Shown piece by piece: positions 43,822-55,504 of a DNA stretch of 64,000 bases. The DNA lies in assembly GCF_023159225.1 (NCBI RefSeq), contig NC_063168.1, forward strand, positions 60,801,398 to 60,865,397, read 5' to 3'. The DNA is from Perognathus longimembris pacificus. Taxonomy: Eukaryota; Chordata; Mammalia; Rodentia; Heteromyidae. A program made the position numbers and the translations under genes. Within the stretch, counting starts at the first letter, position 1. Each line of letters opens with the position of its first letter. Below the pieces are notes generated by a model that worked only from the letters and a program-made list of their open reading frames with translations, was not told the DNA's origin and did no database searches.

Positions 43822-44517
43822 CAGCTCATACTTTAAAAGAGAATAAATGATAAGTTCTGAGGATATCAATCTGTAAACATAATGTCCCCTCCCACTCAAA
43901 GTATGAGACCTTTTTAATCCTGTGTCCTTGTACTTGGAAATGCCTTGGTAAGCTTTTCTTCAACCGAGCTACATTCCAGGCCCTACTACTGTGGTTTGGG
44001 AGGGAAAAGGGATGGGGATAGGGACAGGACAATTTTATTATCTGTCCCTGTCTCCATGAGCCCCTTAGTATCTCTGTAATAATGTTATTCTCTCAGTGCT
44101 TCATTTTTCCTTGTATTATTTTTCCACCTTTTTTCTTGCTTTTCACCCAGTTGTTTCATGCCATCTACTATTCATTTTATGTGATTCCCAATCCAAATTT
44201 TAGCATGTTTACTTAAATACTTAATGATAATCATTAGTTAATAATTCAACATTTACTGGGACATTGGCACTTTGTATTCACCTCTTCTTATCTTTAAGAC
44301 AACCTTGAAGATTAAATATTGTCCTAGAGAAGAGAAAGTCAACTTGAGAGGGAATAGTAGTTTGTGAAAGACCTTACATGGCAAAATTGGAGCTTTTTCA
44401 CAATGTCATATCCCATTCTTGGGAGGGCGGGGGGGGGGAGCTGGAGAGATTGTTATTGACTTCACCAAACTTTGATACTTAAGGTCAAAACCTTCATGCT
44501 ATTTATTTAGTTATTTA
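43822..44517. other. Intergenic, nothing recognised
   Basis: About 700 bp, AT-rich, with a G-run near 44428. Confidence 0.5.
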
Positions 44518-44711
44518 TTGGCCAATCCTGGGCCTTGGACTCAGGGCCTGAGCACTGTCCCTGGCTTCTTTTTGTTCAAGGCTAGCACTCTGCCACTTGA
44601 GCCATAGTGCCACTTCTAGCCGTTTTCTATATATGTGGTGCTGAGGAATTGAACCCAGGGCTTCATGTATATGAGGCAAGCACTCTTGCCACTAGGCCAT
44701 ATTCCCAGCCC
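44518..44711 (-). mobile_element. IDL-Geo SINE
   Basis: Antisense; atgctatttat occurs on both sides. Confidence 0.92.
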
Positions 44712-45144
44712 TTTATGCTATTTATGAACTCAGGAAATATTTAAATACTGAACATGAAAAAAAACACCCAAACAACAAATTGTGCTAGGGAAGCTGAGGA
44801 CACAATCAGGAAAGACAAATGGATATCCAAACTACTATAGGATGTTAGAGACTGCTCAGAGGAAGTGATGGACAAGATGAATGGGTGGAGAGGTATGTTC
44901 CACAGTTAAACATAAAGAAGCATGACTTTGGAGAAACCCAGACATAATGCTGAAGAACTGAGATTTAGGAGCAATGGGGAGACATACTCAAGTCCCTTTC
45001 AAGTATGAAGGGCCTTCTAAACCACATGAAATAATTTGTGTATAGGGCCTATTATAGTGGTCTTATAGCAATTCAGGATATTGAAAACTGGAGGCTTGGG
45101 TCAAGTGGTAGAGCACCAGCGATGAATAAGAAAACCAAGTGCTA

Positions 45145-45369
45145 GGGCTGGGAATATGGCCTAGTGGCAAGAGTGCTTGCCTCCTATACATGGAGCCCTG
45201 GGTTTGATTCCTCAGCATCACATATATAGAAAACAGCCAGAAGTGGCACTGTAGCTCAAGTGGCAGAGTACTAGCCTTGAGCAAAAAGAAGCAGGGACAG
45301 TGTTCAGGCCCTGAGTCCAAGCCCCAGGACTGGCAAATAATAAAACAAAATTAAATTAAAAAATTTAAA
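45145..45369 (+). mobile_element. IDL-Geo SINE
   Basis: Flanked by ccaagtgctag at 45134-45144 and at about 45374-45384; AT-rich tail. The host is a Geo fragment (45090-45144). Confidence 0.92.
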
Positions 45370-45384
45370 AACCCAAGTGCTAGG

Positions 45385-45990
45385 TACTGAGTTCAAACTC
45401 TAATATATATATACATATATACATGCTCCCCCCTTTAAAAAAAAAAGATGCTTATGCTATTGGAGAAGCAAGAGGAAAAAGCCACGATGAGCTCTAAAAT
45501 TTTAAATGAATCAATCTTGCCATAGTTTGGTGAATTTCTCCTTTCCCTTCGACCCCCCCCCCCCCACCTGAATTCAATCTATTAAATCTGCAGGATTTGT
45601 TACTGCCTGATTTGTCTTATTTCTGCCTCCGGGCAGCATCTCAGTCCCAGCCCACCTCAAGCTCAGGTTCAGAGCCCTTCAATCGGCTTACACTCCCTTT
45701 CCTCTCTCCAGTGCACTCAGAAACACAAAGACAAGACCAGCCATCTTAGGCGATATCAGGCACAATGAAGTCCGAGTTGCCCATCTCTTTGCTGTTCCCT
45801 CTCGGGATCCTTTCCCCACGAGGCCAGCCAGCTTCCTCAACAATTCTCCCAGACGCAGCATACATCCATCCCTTCCCCTCTGCTGCAACCGCGCACGTGC
45901 ACCCATTCCCCCTCCCCTCGTCCCGGCAGAAGGCAATCAGTCCCCGGGCGGGTGCCCTCTCTCCCGCGCCCAGCCCACCGCGCCCGGCAT
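45385..45990. other. Intergenic sequence upstream of the PPM1G island
   Basis: Poly(C) at 45551-45566 and increasing GC content toward 45990. No exon supported. Confidence 0.5.
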
Positions 45991-45992
45991 GT

Positions 45993-46100
45993 CTACATTG
46001 TATCAGCTCCAATTACCGTACGGACTCACAGATACAATGTGGATTTACATTGTATCAACTCCAAGTAGGGCACCTTGCTACATAGTATCAACTCGAATTA
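45993..46100 (+). repeat. Three direct copies of a ~23-nt motif (TACATTGTATCAACTCCAAT-like)
   Basis: Copies at 45993-46015, 46045-46067 and 46078-46100 share the core tacatNgtatcaRctcSaaNta. An inverted half copy at 46031-46040 makes the hairpin. Spacing is uneven (52 and 33 nt). I do not recognise the motif. Confidence 0.8.
46031..46056. repeat. 10-bp perfect inverted repeat (hairpin) upstream of PPM1G
   Basis: Arms GATACAATGT (46031-46040) and ACATTGTATC (46047-46056) around a 6-nt spacer. Both arms hold a SOX-like ACAATG/CATTGT core. The right arm belongs to a direct-repeat motif described in the next entry. Confidence 0.85.
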
Positions 46101-46149
46101 AGTCTTCATTTCCTCTTTTTTCAGAAAAGATGTATTTTTTTTCCCCACA

Positions 46150-47110
46150 TACAGGCCTCACAGAGCCCCGGGCGCCCAGGACACGTGTGCGTGTGCGTGT
46201 GTGTGTGTGCGTGTGCGTGTGTGTGTGAGGGCTGACAACACTGCAGATCCCATCAACACGATAGAAGTTCCAGATAAAATCCCAGAGTGGCCACGGCCGG
46301 GGAGCCGGGCCGAGGTCAGTAGGTGGGTGCCGGGAACACCGAGCCGTGGGCCACACGAGGCCCGGCGCGTCCGTTGGTAGGCGTGGCGCGCCAAGTCTCG
46401 CGGGAGGGCGGTTGGGCGGGCCGTTGTCTCCGCGGGCGGGGCGAGTTGCTAAGGAAATGACCGCCCGCTGCGCTACGGAGTGGCGCGCGGGCCGGGCGGG
46501 GTCTGGAGCGGCACTGTTTCCGCTTCCGCTCCCTTCGAGCTCCTGTCCCGTTACCGCCTCCTGGCCCGGCCTCGCGCCTTTCACCGGCACCTTGCGTCGG
46601 TCTAGCAGCCGGGCCTGCTCCTGCCACGCGCGCCCCGGAGCTCCGGCGCCGGCGCCGGCTCGGGTCGCGCCACCCCGCTTAGCTTGCTCCCGAGGCCGCT
46701 GGCCCGCTGCCGCCATGGGTGCCTACCTCTCCCAGCCCAACACAGTGAAGTGCTCCGGGGACGGGGTTGGAGCTCCGCGCCTTCCGCTGCCCTATGGCTT
46801 CTCCGCCATGCAAGGCTGGCGCGTCTCCATGGAGGTGAGACGACAGGGGCTCAGGAACCGGCCGCCGCTCGGGGGGAACCTGGCCGAGAAAGAGAGCGGG
46901 GTGCGGGGGATGGGGTCCTCGCCGGGGAAGGGTCGAGTCGGCAGCCTGAGGCCGCGGTCGGCGGCGTCAGCGAGCGCGGGATCGGGGCTGGAGAGGAGCA
47001 GCGGGGTGACGGGGGACCCGGGGCCGATGGCCGGGCGCTGCGGGGGCTCTGCCCTGTGGGGAGAGGCACCTTCCACCCACTGACTGCCCTCTCCCGGTGC
47101 CTTCGCGCCT
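46150..47110 (+). promoter_or_regulatory. PPM1G: PPM1G CpG-island promoter, exon 1 and start of intron 1
   Basis: CpG-dense block around the PPM1G ATG at 46715. Upstream are GC boxes (gggcggggcg near 46433) and ETS-like cttccg motifs (46522-46530). No TATA box was seen. The start site is not fixed by sequence; it probably lies between 46450 and 46680. Confidence 0.7.
46185..46227 (+). repeat. (GT)n/(GTGTGC)n microsatellite
   Basis: Imperfect GT tract with GC interruptions, at the edge of the PPM1G CpG island. Confidence 0.9.
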
Positions 47111-50100
47111 TCTTCTGCAGCCAATCCAGCCCTCCAGACTCGTCAGCGGTGAGAGGGGTAGTGTCGGGCTGAAGATGGTTTATTTGCTGGGGAAGAGCCG
47201 AAGAGATAGTAGTGACTTTATTTTTAAAATGTGGGATGCGGGAGGTCTCTTTGGACGTGAAACTTGATAGTGAAAGGAAGCCGGAGCAAATAAGTCGCTT
47301 TCCCATTCCTGACACCTATTGGCCTGTCCTTGAGCACCGCCTGTTAATTTCAGAGGGTTTAGCCTGGTCTCTAAGAGTTGTCACTCCTATGGCCTCTCAT
47401 CTAAGGGCTTTTTGCGGCCTTTGGAAAACATAAATCACATCAATTTTTATTGCACTTGGTATTTTTCCTCTCTTGAAAACTTAGTAATTGTCGTTTGTTT
47501 GTTGTAGTTTACTTTCCTTGATTTTCAGAGTCATTGCATCAATTTTATCGTCACAACCTGAGGATTTTTTAAAAAGAATTTTACTTTGGATAAAAGAAAT
47601 GAGGGGAAACATGTGAATGAAATTTAGTAGTGAATAGATGTGAAACTCCAAAGAAGAACAGGGAAACTGGTAGGAAGGAAAGAAAGGGGGACAGTATGTG
47701 TGGGTTTTTTTTGGTTTGGGAATTTTGTGAGGTCTAGGCAGATGAACCAAGGAAAAATGCCCTATGTCTGAGGCTCAGGAATTTATCCACTTGTGGGGGG
47801 TTTCAGGTAGTAGCCAAGTACTATTTCACTGGGGAATTTTTTTTCCCCTAAAATTCTTCACTCCTCCCTGTGGTTAGCTCTGGAATAACAGTGTGAGTGT
47901 CAGGGGTTTGCTCTCATACCAATCTTTGAAAATGGTTCTATCACTAGATAACCAAATTTCCAGAATAGAGAGGATCTGGTAGTTCATGTCACTTAACTTG
48001 GCTCTCACATTAATTTTTTTTATTGTTATAAAGGTGGTGTACAGAGGGGTTAAAGTTACATGAGTCAGGTGAAGAGTACATTTCATTTTGGACAATGTCA
48101 CCCCTGGTTTCCTCCCTCTCTCTCAGTTGCTCTCACATTTTACAGTTAGGAATTTGAGGCCCAGAAAGGTTAAGACACCTGTACCTTGGTGGAAAGAATC
48201 TAGCATCAAATTGTTGTTCAAGACACTCACTAAACACTTCCCATCTGTATCAAATGAAGCACATTATTGATATTTCCCAGCAATGCACAGTATAGAGGTG
48301 GTACACGTAGTTATCTGTTAGAACCATCTGGATATAGCTTCAAAAGAAAGTCTTACTGTAAGGCTGGAGTTTGGGTGAGTTAGGAAGTCTGCAAGTTGCA
48401 TTTTTATGTCAGTTTCTGTTAAAGTGACATTTACGATGAATATCTCATCTCACAGGCCTTTCCTTCAAGCTTTTCATACCTTATTTTCTTTCCACTTCTG
48501 TGGAATGGAAATGGTTTTTCCATTTCATGGGAACTCTTCTTTCGAGCTTTCTTTATGAATTGAGTTGCTTGGGTATTTGGTTTCCAGGTCTTTTGCCCAG
48601 GGATTCTGTGCTTTGGGATATTTCCCTTTTTTTGCTTTCTCCTCTGGTAATTAAAAAATAGCTTTTTTGGGGGGGGGGTGAGGGGTGTTAGGTTTTGTTT
48701 GATATGAACAGATGATCTTGATGGATTGCTCCTTAGATCCTAATCTTCCTCCTGAGAGCTACTTTGGCATTGAAGTCTTCCTAATGTGCCTTATTAAAAT
48801 TTACTCTTGTTTGAATAGTTAAGTATGCCTAATCAAACCTTTTGAAGTAGTCTTCCAGATCCTGTTCTAGTTCATTGATACTTTTCCTTCTGGATTTGTT
48901 TTTTCTCAAAGTATAACTGTTTCTTTGCTATTGTAAGAAAATAACTATGACTTCTAGCCTTTTAAGTAAATCTTACCTTTTCAGGCTAAGGTTATGGCTC
49001 AGTAACAAATAAGTACATAAATAAAAATAAAATGGCTGAGTGCCGATAGCTCTTTTTATATTGACTACTCAGGATGCTGAGATTAGGAGGATGGCAATTC
49101 AAAGCCAGACAGAATAGAGAAATCTGCTAGACTCTGTCTCCAAAATAACCAGCCTGAAGCTAGACTGGAGGCATGACTAAAGTAGTAGAGCACTAGCTGA
49201 TCAAGCTTGAAGCCCTGAGTTCAACCCCCACCCCCCAGCAAATTAACCCCAAACCAACAACAACACAAAGCATAGTTTAGTGATGTAACTCCTAACCATA
49301 AAGCTTAATTCCACCAATTAATGAAATCTTTTAACTTATTTGGTAGGTTTTAATGATTCAGTTCAGATACAGTTATCAATACATGTGATAAAAATTGCTA
49401 AAATTTTAGCTGATACATAGATTCGGCCTTAGAGACAACTGTTTTATCTCTTCTCTTGAGGCAAGGATGGCAGCTGTCAATAGCTACCATTTTAGTCTTT
49501 CTTGCTGTGAAACCCAGGTTGTTTTGAGGAGGGTTAATTAGAATACAAGTTGATTGATGTTCTCCCTTCTCGTTGGTTTGTGAGATCTTCTCAGCTGGTT
49601 CAGCTGTGAGCCTGTTAAAGAGTAGGTTTGTGGAGGGAGCGGTGCTAATAGATAAGAAAAGATTCTGAATTCTTCTGGCTAACAGTCTGAAAACAAGTTT
49701 AGTTGATAATATAGTCTTAAAGGGACAAGGTCTTTTGTTTGTTTTGTTTTGGGGGTACTAGTGCTTGAACACAGGGCCTTGCCCTTCCTAAGTAAGCACT
49801 ATTATTGTTCAACTACTTGAGCTACTCCTGACCTTTTGCTGGTTGTTTTTGAGATAGGGTCTCACTTCCTGTCCACAGTGCACACCTGGACAAAATCTGC
49901 CCGTATTGGCTCCCTAGTAGCTACAATGACAGATAATGTGACACTGCATCCAGCTCTTCACTGAGAGGTGACTGGAGGACTCTTTCTGCCTGCACTGGCC
50001 TCCAGCCTCCATTTTCCTAACCTCAGCATCCCAAGTAGCTAGGAGCACAGGTATATGCACCTATATTCTGAGAATTAGAATTTTTTAATTTAATAAATCA

Positions 50101-53100
50101 TATCTTCCTTTCATTAAAGGTAGTATCAATAGGTACAGCATAACTTTTGAGTAGACAAGTTATTTATTGCCATTCAGAGATAGTGGTCATAGAGGATCAT
50201 CTAGAATATAATACTGGACAGAAATTTCTTAAAATACATGCAAGACTGTGTGTGTGTGTGTGTATGTATGTGTCTGCATGTGAGCACCAGTGCCAGTCTT
50301 TGAACCTTGGTCCTCAGATCTCGGCCTCTTGAGTAACTAGTATTACAAGCATGAGCCACTGGTGCCTGGCCAGAATATTTTAAATAAATGGAATAACAAA
50401 TATGTTACTCTTACTATCTGGCTGCTTTGGGTAAACATTTTTTATTTTTTACATATGCTTTTTTATTTGTATGCATATGTTAAAAAGACAATACTGTAGG
50501 GGCTGGGCATGTGGCTTAGTTGTAGAGTGCTTGCCTAGCATGCATGAAGTCCTGGGTTTGATTCCTCAGTGCTACGTAAACAAGAAAGCTGGAAGTGGCA
50601 CTGTGGCTTGAGGTGTAGAGTGCTAACCTTGAGCAAAAGAAGCTCAGGGACAGTGCCCAGGCCTGAGTTCAAGCCACAGGACTGGCAAAAAAGACAATAC
50701 TGTAGTCTTCAGGGAAAATACATGTTATATAGCATGCATCCTTGCACAGAAGCCATCCAAATCTTTGTATGGTTCCAGTTTTAGTTTATGTGCTACCAAA
50801 GCAGCCATAAGCACAATATGTAAGGGTCTTTTGTTTTGTTTTTTGCCAGTCCTGGGCCTTGGACTCAGGGCCTGAGCACTGTCCCTGGCTTTTCCTATAT
50901 ATGTGGTGCTGAGGAATCGAACCCAGGGCTTCATGCATGCTAGGCGAGCGCTCTACCACTAGGCCACCTTCCCAGCCCTGTCCCTGGCTTCTTTTTGCTC
51001 AAGGATAGCACTCTGCCACTTGAGCCACAGCACCACTTCTGGCCATTTTCTATATATGTGGTGCTGGGGAATCGAACCCAGGGCTTCATGTATATGAGGC
51101 CAGCGCTCTTGCCACTAGGCCATATTCCCAGCCCTGTAAGGGTCTATCATGAATCTGTCAGTACTTATTTTATGGCTGAATAATATTTTCTCTGTGTGTG
51201 TGTGATTTTATCTGTTATTTGATAGAGTCCCACATTTGTCTACTGTGAATGACGACACTATAAACATTCATGTACAAGTTTTTATGTGTAAATATGCCCT
51301 CATGTCTCATGGGTATATTATTATAAATATTTTTTTTGGAGTACTGAGGGTTGAACTCAGGGCCTTTTCACTGTTAGGTAGGTACTCTACTGCTTGAATC
51401 ACATCTCTCTCCAGCTGTTTTTGCCCTAATTATTTTTAAGATAAGATCTCACTTTTTGCCCAAGCTGGCAGCAATCCTCTACTGATGCTTCTTATATAGC
51501 TAGATTGGCAAGCCCTCAGCACCTCCTTAGTTTTTTCTGTGTCTCATGAATTTTTTTTTGCCTGAGCTGGCCTTAAAACTCAATCCTCCTTATCAGCCTC
51601 CTGAGTAGCCAGGTTTACAGTCATGAGTCACACTGAGTGCCTAGCCTCTTTTGTACTTTATAGTTTCTTTCTCTCTCTCTCTCTCTGTTTGTATTTTTGA
51701 AGTCACATTTAGGAAACTGACTAAGGAAGTCACAATTAGGTTTTCTCCTACTTTTTGTTGTTGTTGTTGGGCTTGATCTCTGGGCCTGGGCACTGTCCCT
51801 GAGCCTTTCTGTGCTCAAGGCTAGCACTCTACCACTTGAGCCACAGCCCCACTTCCAGCTTTTTCTATTTATGGGGTACTGAGGAATTGAATCCAAGCTT
51901 CATGCATGCTAGCAAGCACTCTACCACTAAGCCACATTCCCAGCCCAAGCTATAGTACTTTATACTCCTGTTGGTTAGGCTAGGAGAATGTGTAGAAGAG
52001 TACATTTCTTTTTGGACAATGTCACCTCTTCCCTTGCTTTCTCCCAGTTTCTCCCTTTCACCCCCACCCACAAGTTGTATAGTTCATTTTCAACATAGTG
52101 TCTAGTGAGCACTTTTGGCTTTTTTTTTTATGCTTAATTGGAGATAAAAGTCTTGGGGACTTTCTGGCTCAACTGACTTTGAACTGTGACCCTCAGATCT
52201 TAACCTCCTAAGTAGCTAGGACTCCATCCCATCAATCTGTATATCTTTATTCTAGAACTACTCTGTTTTGCTTAGTGTAGCTTTTTAGTAAGTTTGAAAT
52301 TGGGAAGTATGAATCTTCAGACCCACTGGTGCCCAGCTCCATTAGCCTTTTGTTGTTGATGTTCTTCTTGATTGTGGTGCTTGAACTCAGGGCTTAGGTG
52401 CTGTTCATGAGCTCTTTTTGCTCCAGGCTAGCATGCTACCACTTTGAGCCACAGCACCACTTCTGATTTTCTGGTGGTTAATTGGAAGTAAGAGTCTCCT
52501 GCCCGGGCTTGCTTTCAACCTTGATTGATCCTTAATCTCAGTTTCCTCAGTAGCTCGGATTGCAGACATGAGTCACCAGTGCTTGGCATATTAGCCTTTT
52601 TGACATAACTTTTCCGTGTAGTGTAGGGATGTGGTACAACTTAATTCTTTTGCATGTGAGTATGCAAAATATTGTTTCAGCTTCATTTGATAAAAACTTT
52701 CTTTTTCCCCTCATTAGTTTTTTTTTGCCCATCCTGGGTCTTGGATTCAGGGCCTGAGCACTGTCCCTGGCTTCTCTCTGCTCAAGGCTAGCACTCTGCC
52801 ACTTGAGCCACAACACCACTTCTGGCCGTTTTCTATGTATATGGTGCTGAGGAATTGAACCCAGGGCTTCATGTATATGAGTCAAGCACTCTTGCCACCA
52901 GGCCATATTCCCATCCCTGTTTTGTTTTTTAAGATACCAATTTCAACTCAGTCTTGCACTTGCTAGCCAAGGTGCTCAACTACTTGAGCTGCTCTGGCAG
53001 TCTGTGTGTGTGTCTGTGTCTCTATGTATCTATGTGTCTGTGTATTATTTGGACATAAGGTCTATTTTAGCCTCTCTGTACTTGATGCCAAGTGTGTTCT

Positions 53101-55469
53101 ACCTTGCCCAGTCATTAGTTAAAATGAAGTCTTGTGATTTTTGTTTTATTTTGTTTTGTTTGGGCCTTTGCTGGCCTCAAACTAAGATCCCCAATCTCTC
53201 CCTCTCATGTAACTAGGATTACAGGATTGAAACCATGGTGCCTGGCTTCACTGAGTTATTTGAGTATCATTGTCAAAGATCAGTTGGCTGTCATTATGAG
53301 GGCTTAATTTCTGGACTCTGAACTCCAGCCCATCAATCTGTATACCTTTATTCTAGAACTACTCTGTTTTGCTTATTGTAGCTTTTTTTTTTTTTTTTTT
53401 TTTTGGCCAGTCCTGGGGCTTGGACTCAGGACCTGAGCACTGTCCCTGGCTTCTCGCTCAAGGCTAGCACTCTACCACTTGAGCCACAGCGCCCCTTCTG
53501 GCCGTATTCCATATATGTGGTGCTGGGGAATCGAACCGAGAGCTTCATGTGTAGGAGGCAAGCGCTCTTGCCACTAGGCCATATTCCCAGCCCTTATTTT
53601 TTTATTTTTTATTTTTGCCAGTCCTGGGGATTGAACTCAAGGCCTGAGCACTGTCCCTGGCTTCATATTGCTCAAGGCTAGTACTCTACCACTTGAGCCT
53701 CAGTGCCACTTTCAGATTTTTCTATATATGTGGTGCTAGGAATCGAACCCAGGGCTTCATGTATATGAAGTAAGTAAGTACTTTACCACTAGGCCATTCC
53801 CAGCCCCCAGAATCTTCAGATTTATTATTCTTGTTTCTCCTTTTCTACATCTCCTCACACATTTAGGAATAACTTGTCAATTTGTTCATAAAAGGCACTT
53901 GAGGGGCTGGGAATATGGCCTAATGGCAAGAGTGCTTGACTCATACATAAAGCCCTGGGTTCGATTCCCCAGCACCACATATATAGAAAATGGCCAGAAG
54001 TGGTGCTGTGGCTCAAGTGGCAGAGTGCTAGCCTTGAGCAAAAAGAAGCCAGGGACAGTGCTCAGGTACTGAGTCCAAGGCCCAGGACTGGCCAAAAAAA
54101 AGAAAAAAGGCACTTGAGGCTTCCATAGGGATTTAACTGAATCTCTTGATCAATTGAAACATTACTGGTCTTTGGTTCATCAACATGGACTATTTTTCTG
54201 TTTATGAGGGCTTTATTTTATTTTTTTGTGGTACTTGGGTTTGAGCTAAGGCCTCAAGCTTGCTAGGCTGCCAAAATGGAGCCACGCTTCCAGCCTGGCC
54301 TTTTCTGGTTGTTTGGAGATGGAGTCTTGAAGATTTTTCTGCCCAGGCTGTCCTTAAATGATGAACTTCCATCTTTAGCCTCCTGAATAGTTAAGATTGC
54401 AAGCCCGAGGCACTAATGCCTGGCTTCACTGATCATTTTTAGTATAGGGTCTTGCTTTCCTACTGGTGCATGCCTGAGCCAAAATCCTACTTTGGACATT
54501 GCATCCATCTTCACTCTGTTCAGACAGAACCTTTTGGACTTTTCTGTCTGTACTGGCCTGGCACTGCAGTTCTTCAGTTTTAGCCTAAATGTAGCTTAGC
54601 ATGGTAGACCCATTCCACTGTGCCCAGGTGTGGATTGAAATAGGAGTCTGGAGAACTTTTCTCTTTAGGCTGGCCTGAAATTTTGATCCTTCCATTCTCA
54701 TTCTCCCAAGTAGCTAGGTTTGAGCTACCATCTCACACCTGGTGTGATGAGATAAGTTTTAAATTTCTTTAAGCAATGCTTTCAGAGTTTATCTTTTATG
54801 CTGCTTTTGTTAAATTTGTCTCCCTTCCCTCCAGTTTTTTGCTCTGCTTTATTATTTTTTTGTGCTATTATTAATTTGCTAATTTCCTTCTTGGATTTTT
54901 CATTTCTAATGTATATATAATTGAGTTTTGGGTATTGATCCTATGTACTAAAACCTTGCTGGATTTACTAGTTCTAACTGTGGATTTTAGTAGATTTCTT
55001 AGGATTTTCTGTGTATAAGATATGCCATCAGCCAGGTACCAGTGGTGTACACCTAAGTTCTAGTTACTCAAGAGGCTGAGATCTAAGGATTGTGATTCAA
55101 GCCAGCCCAGGCAGACAAACTTGAGACAAATTTGGTTAATCTTAACTTAAACAACAAAAGCCAGAAGTGAAGTCTTGGTTCAAATGGTAGAGCACCAACT
55201 GTGATTTGAAAAGTCGAGTGAGAGCTTGAAGCCTGGAGTTAAAGCCTTAGTACTGGCACACACACAAAAAAGATATGCCATTTGCAGGTGTAGGTTTTAT
55301 TTCCTCTTTTCCATTTAACTCATATTTACTTTTCTTTCTAAGTTGTCCTACTTCCAGTACAGTGTGGAATAGCAGTGATACAAGTGGACATTATTTTATT
55401 TTTGATCTTAGGAGAAAAGCTTTCAGTATTTCTCTAGCAGAATGTTAAGTGTGGGGAAATTTTATAGAT

Positions 55470-55504
<35 letters not shown>

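Larger units (their letters stand above)
52589..55460 (-). mobile_element. Old L1 (ORF2 region), antisense, broken by several SINEs
   Basis: L1 pieces at 52600-52715, 53245-53384, 53812-53903, 54112-54215, 54760-55030 and 55265-55450 follow the ORF2 complement in order (acaacttaattcttttgcat; attgtcaaagatcagttggc; cttccatagggatttaactg; taggattttctgtgtataag). Too diverged to code. Confidence 0.75.
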
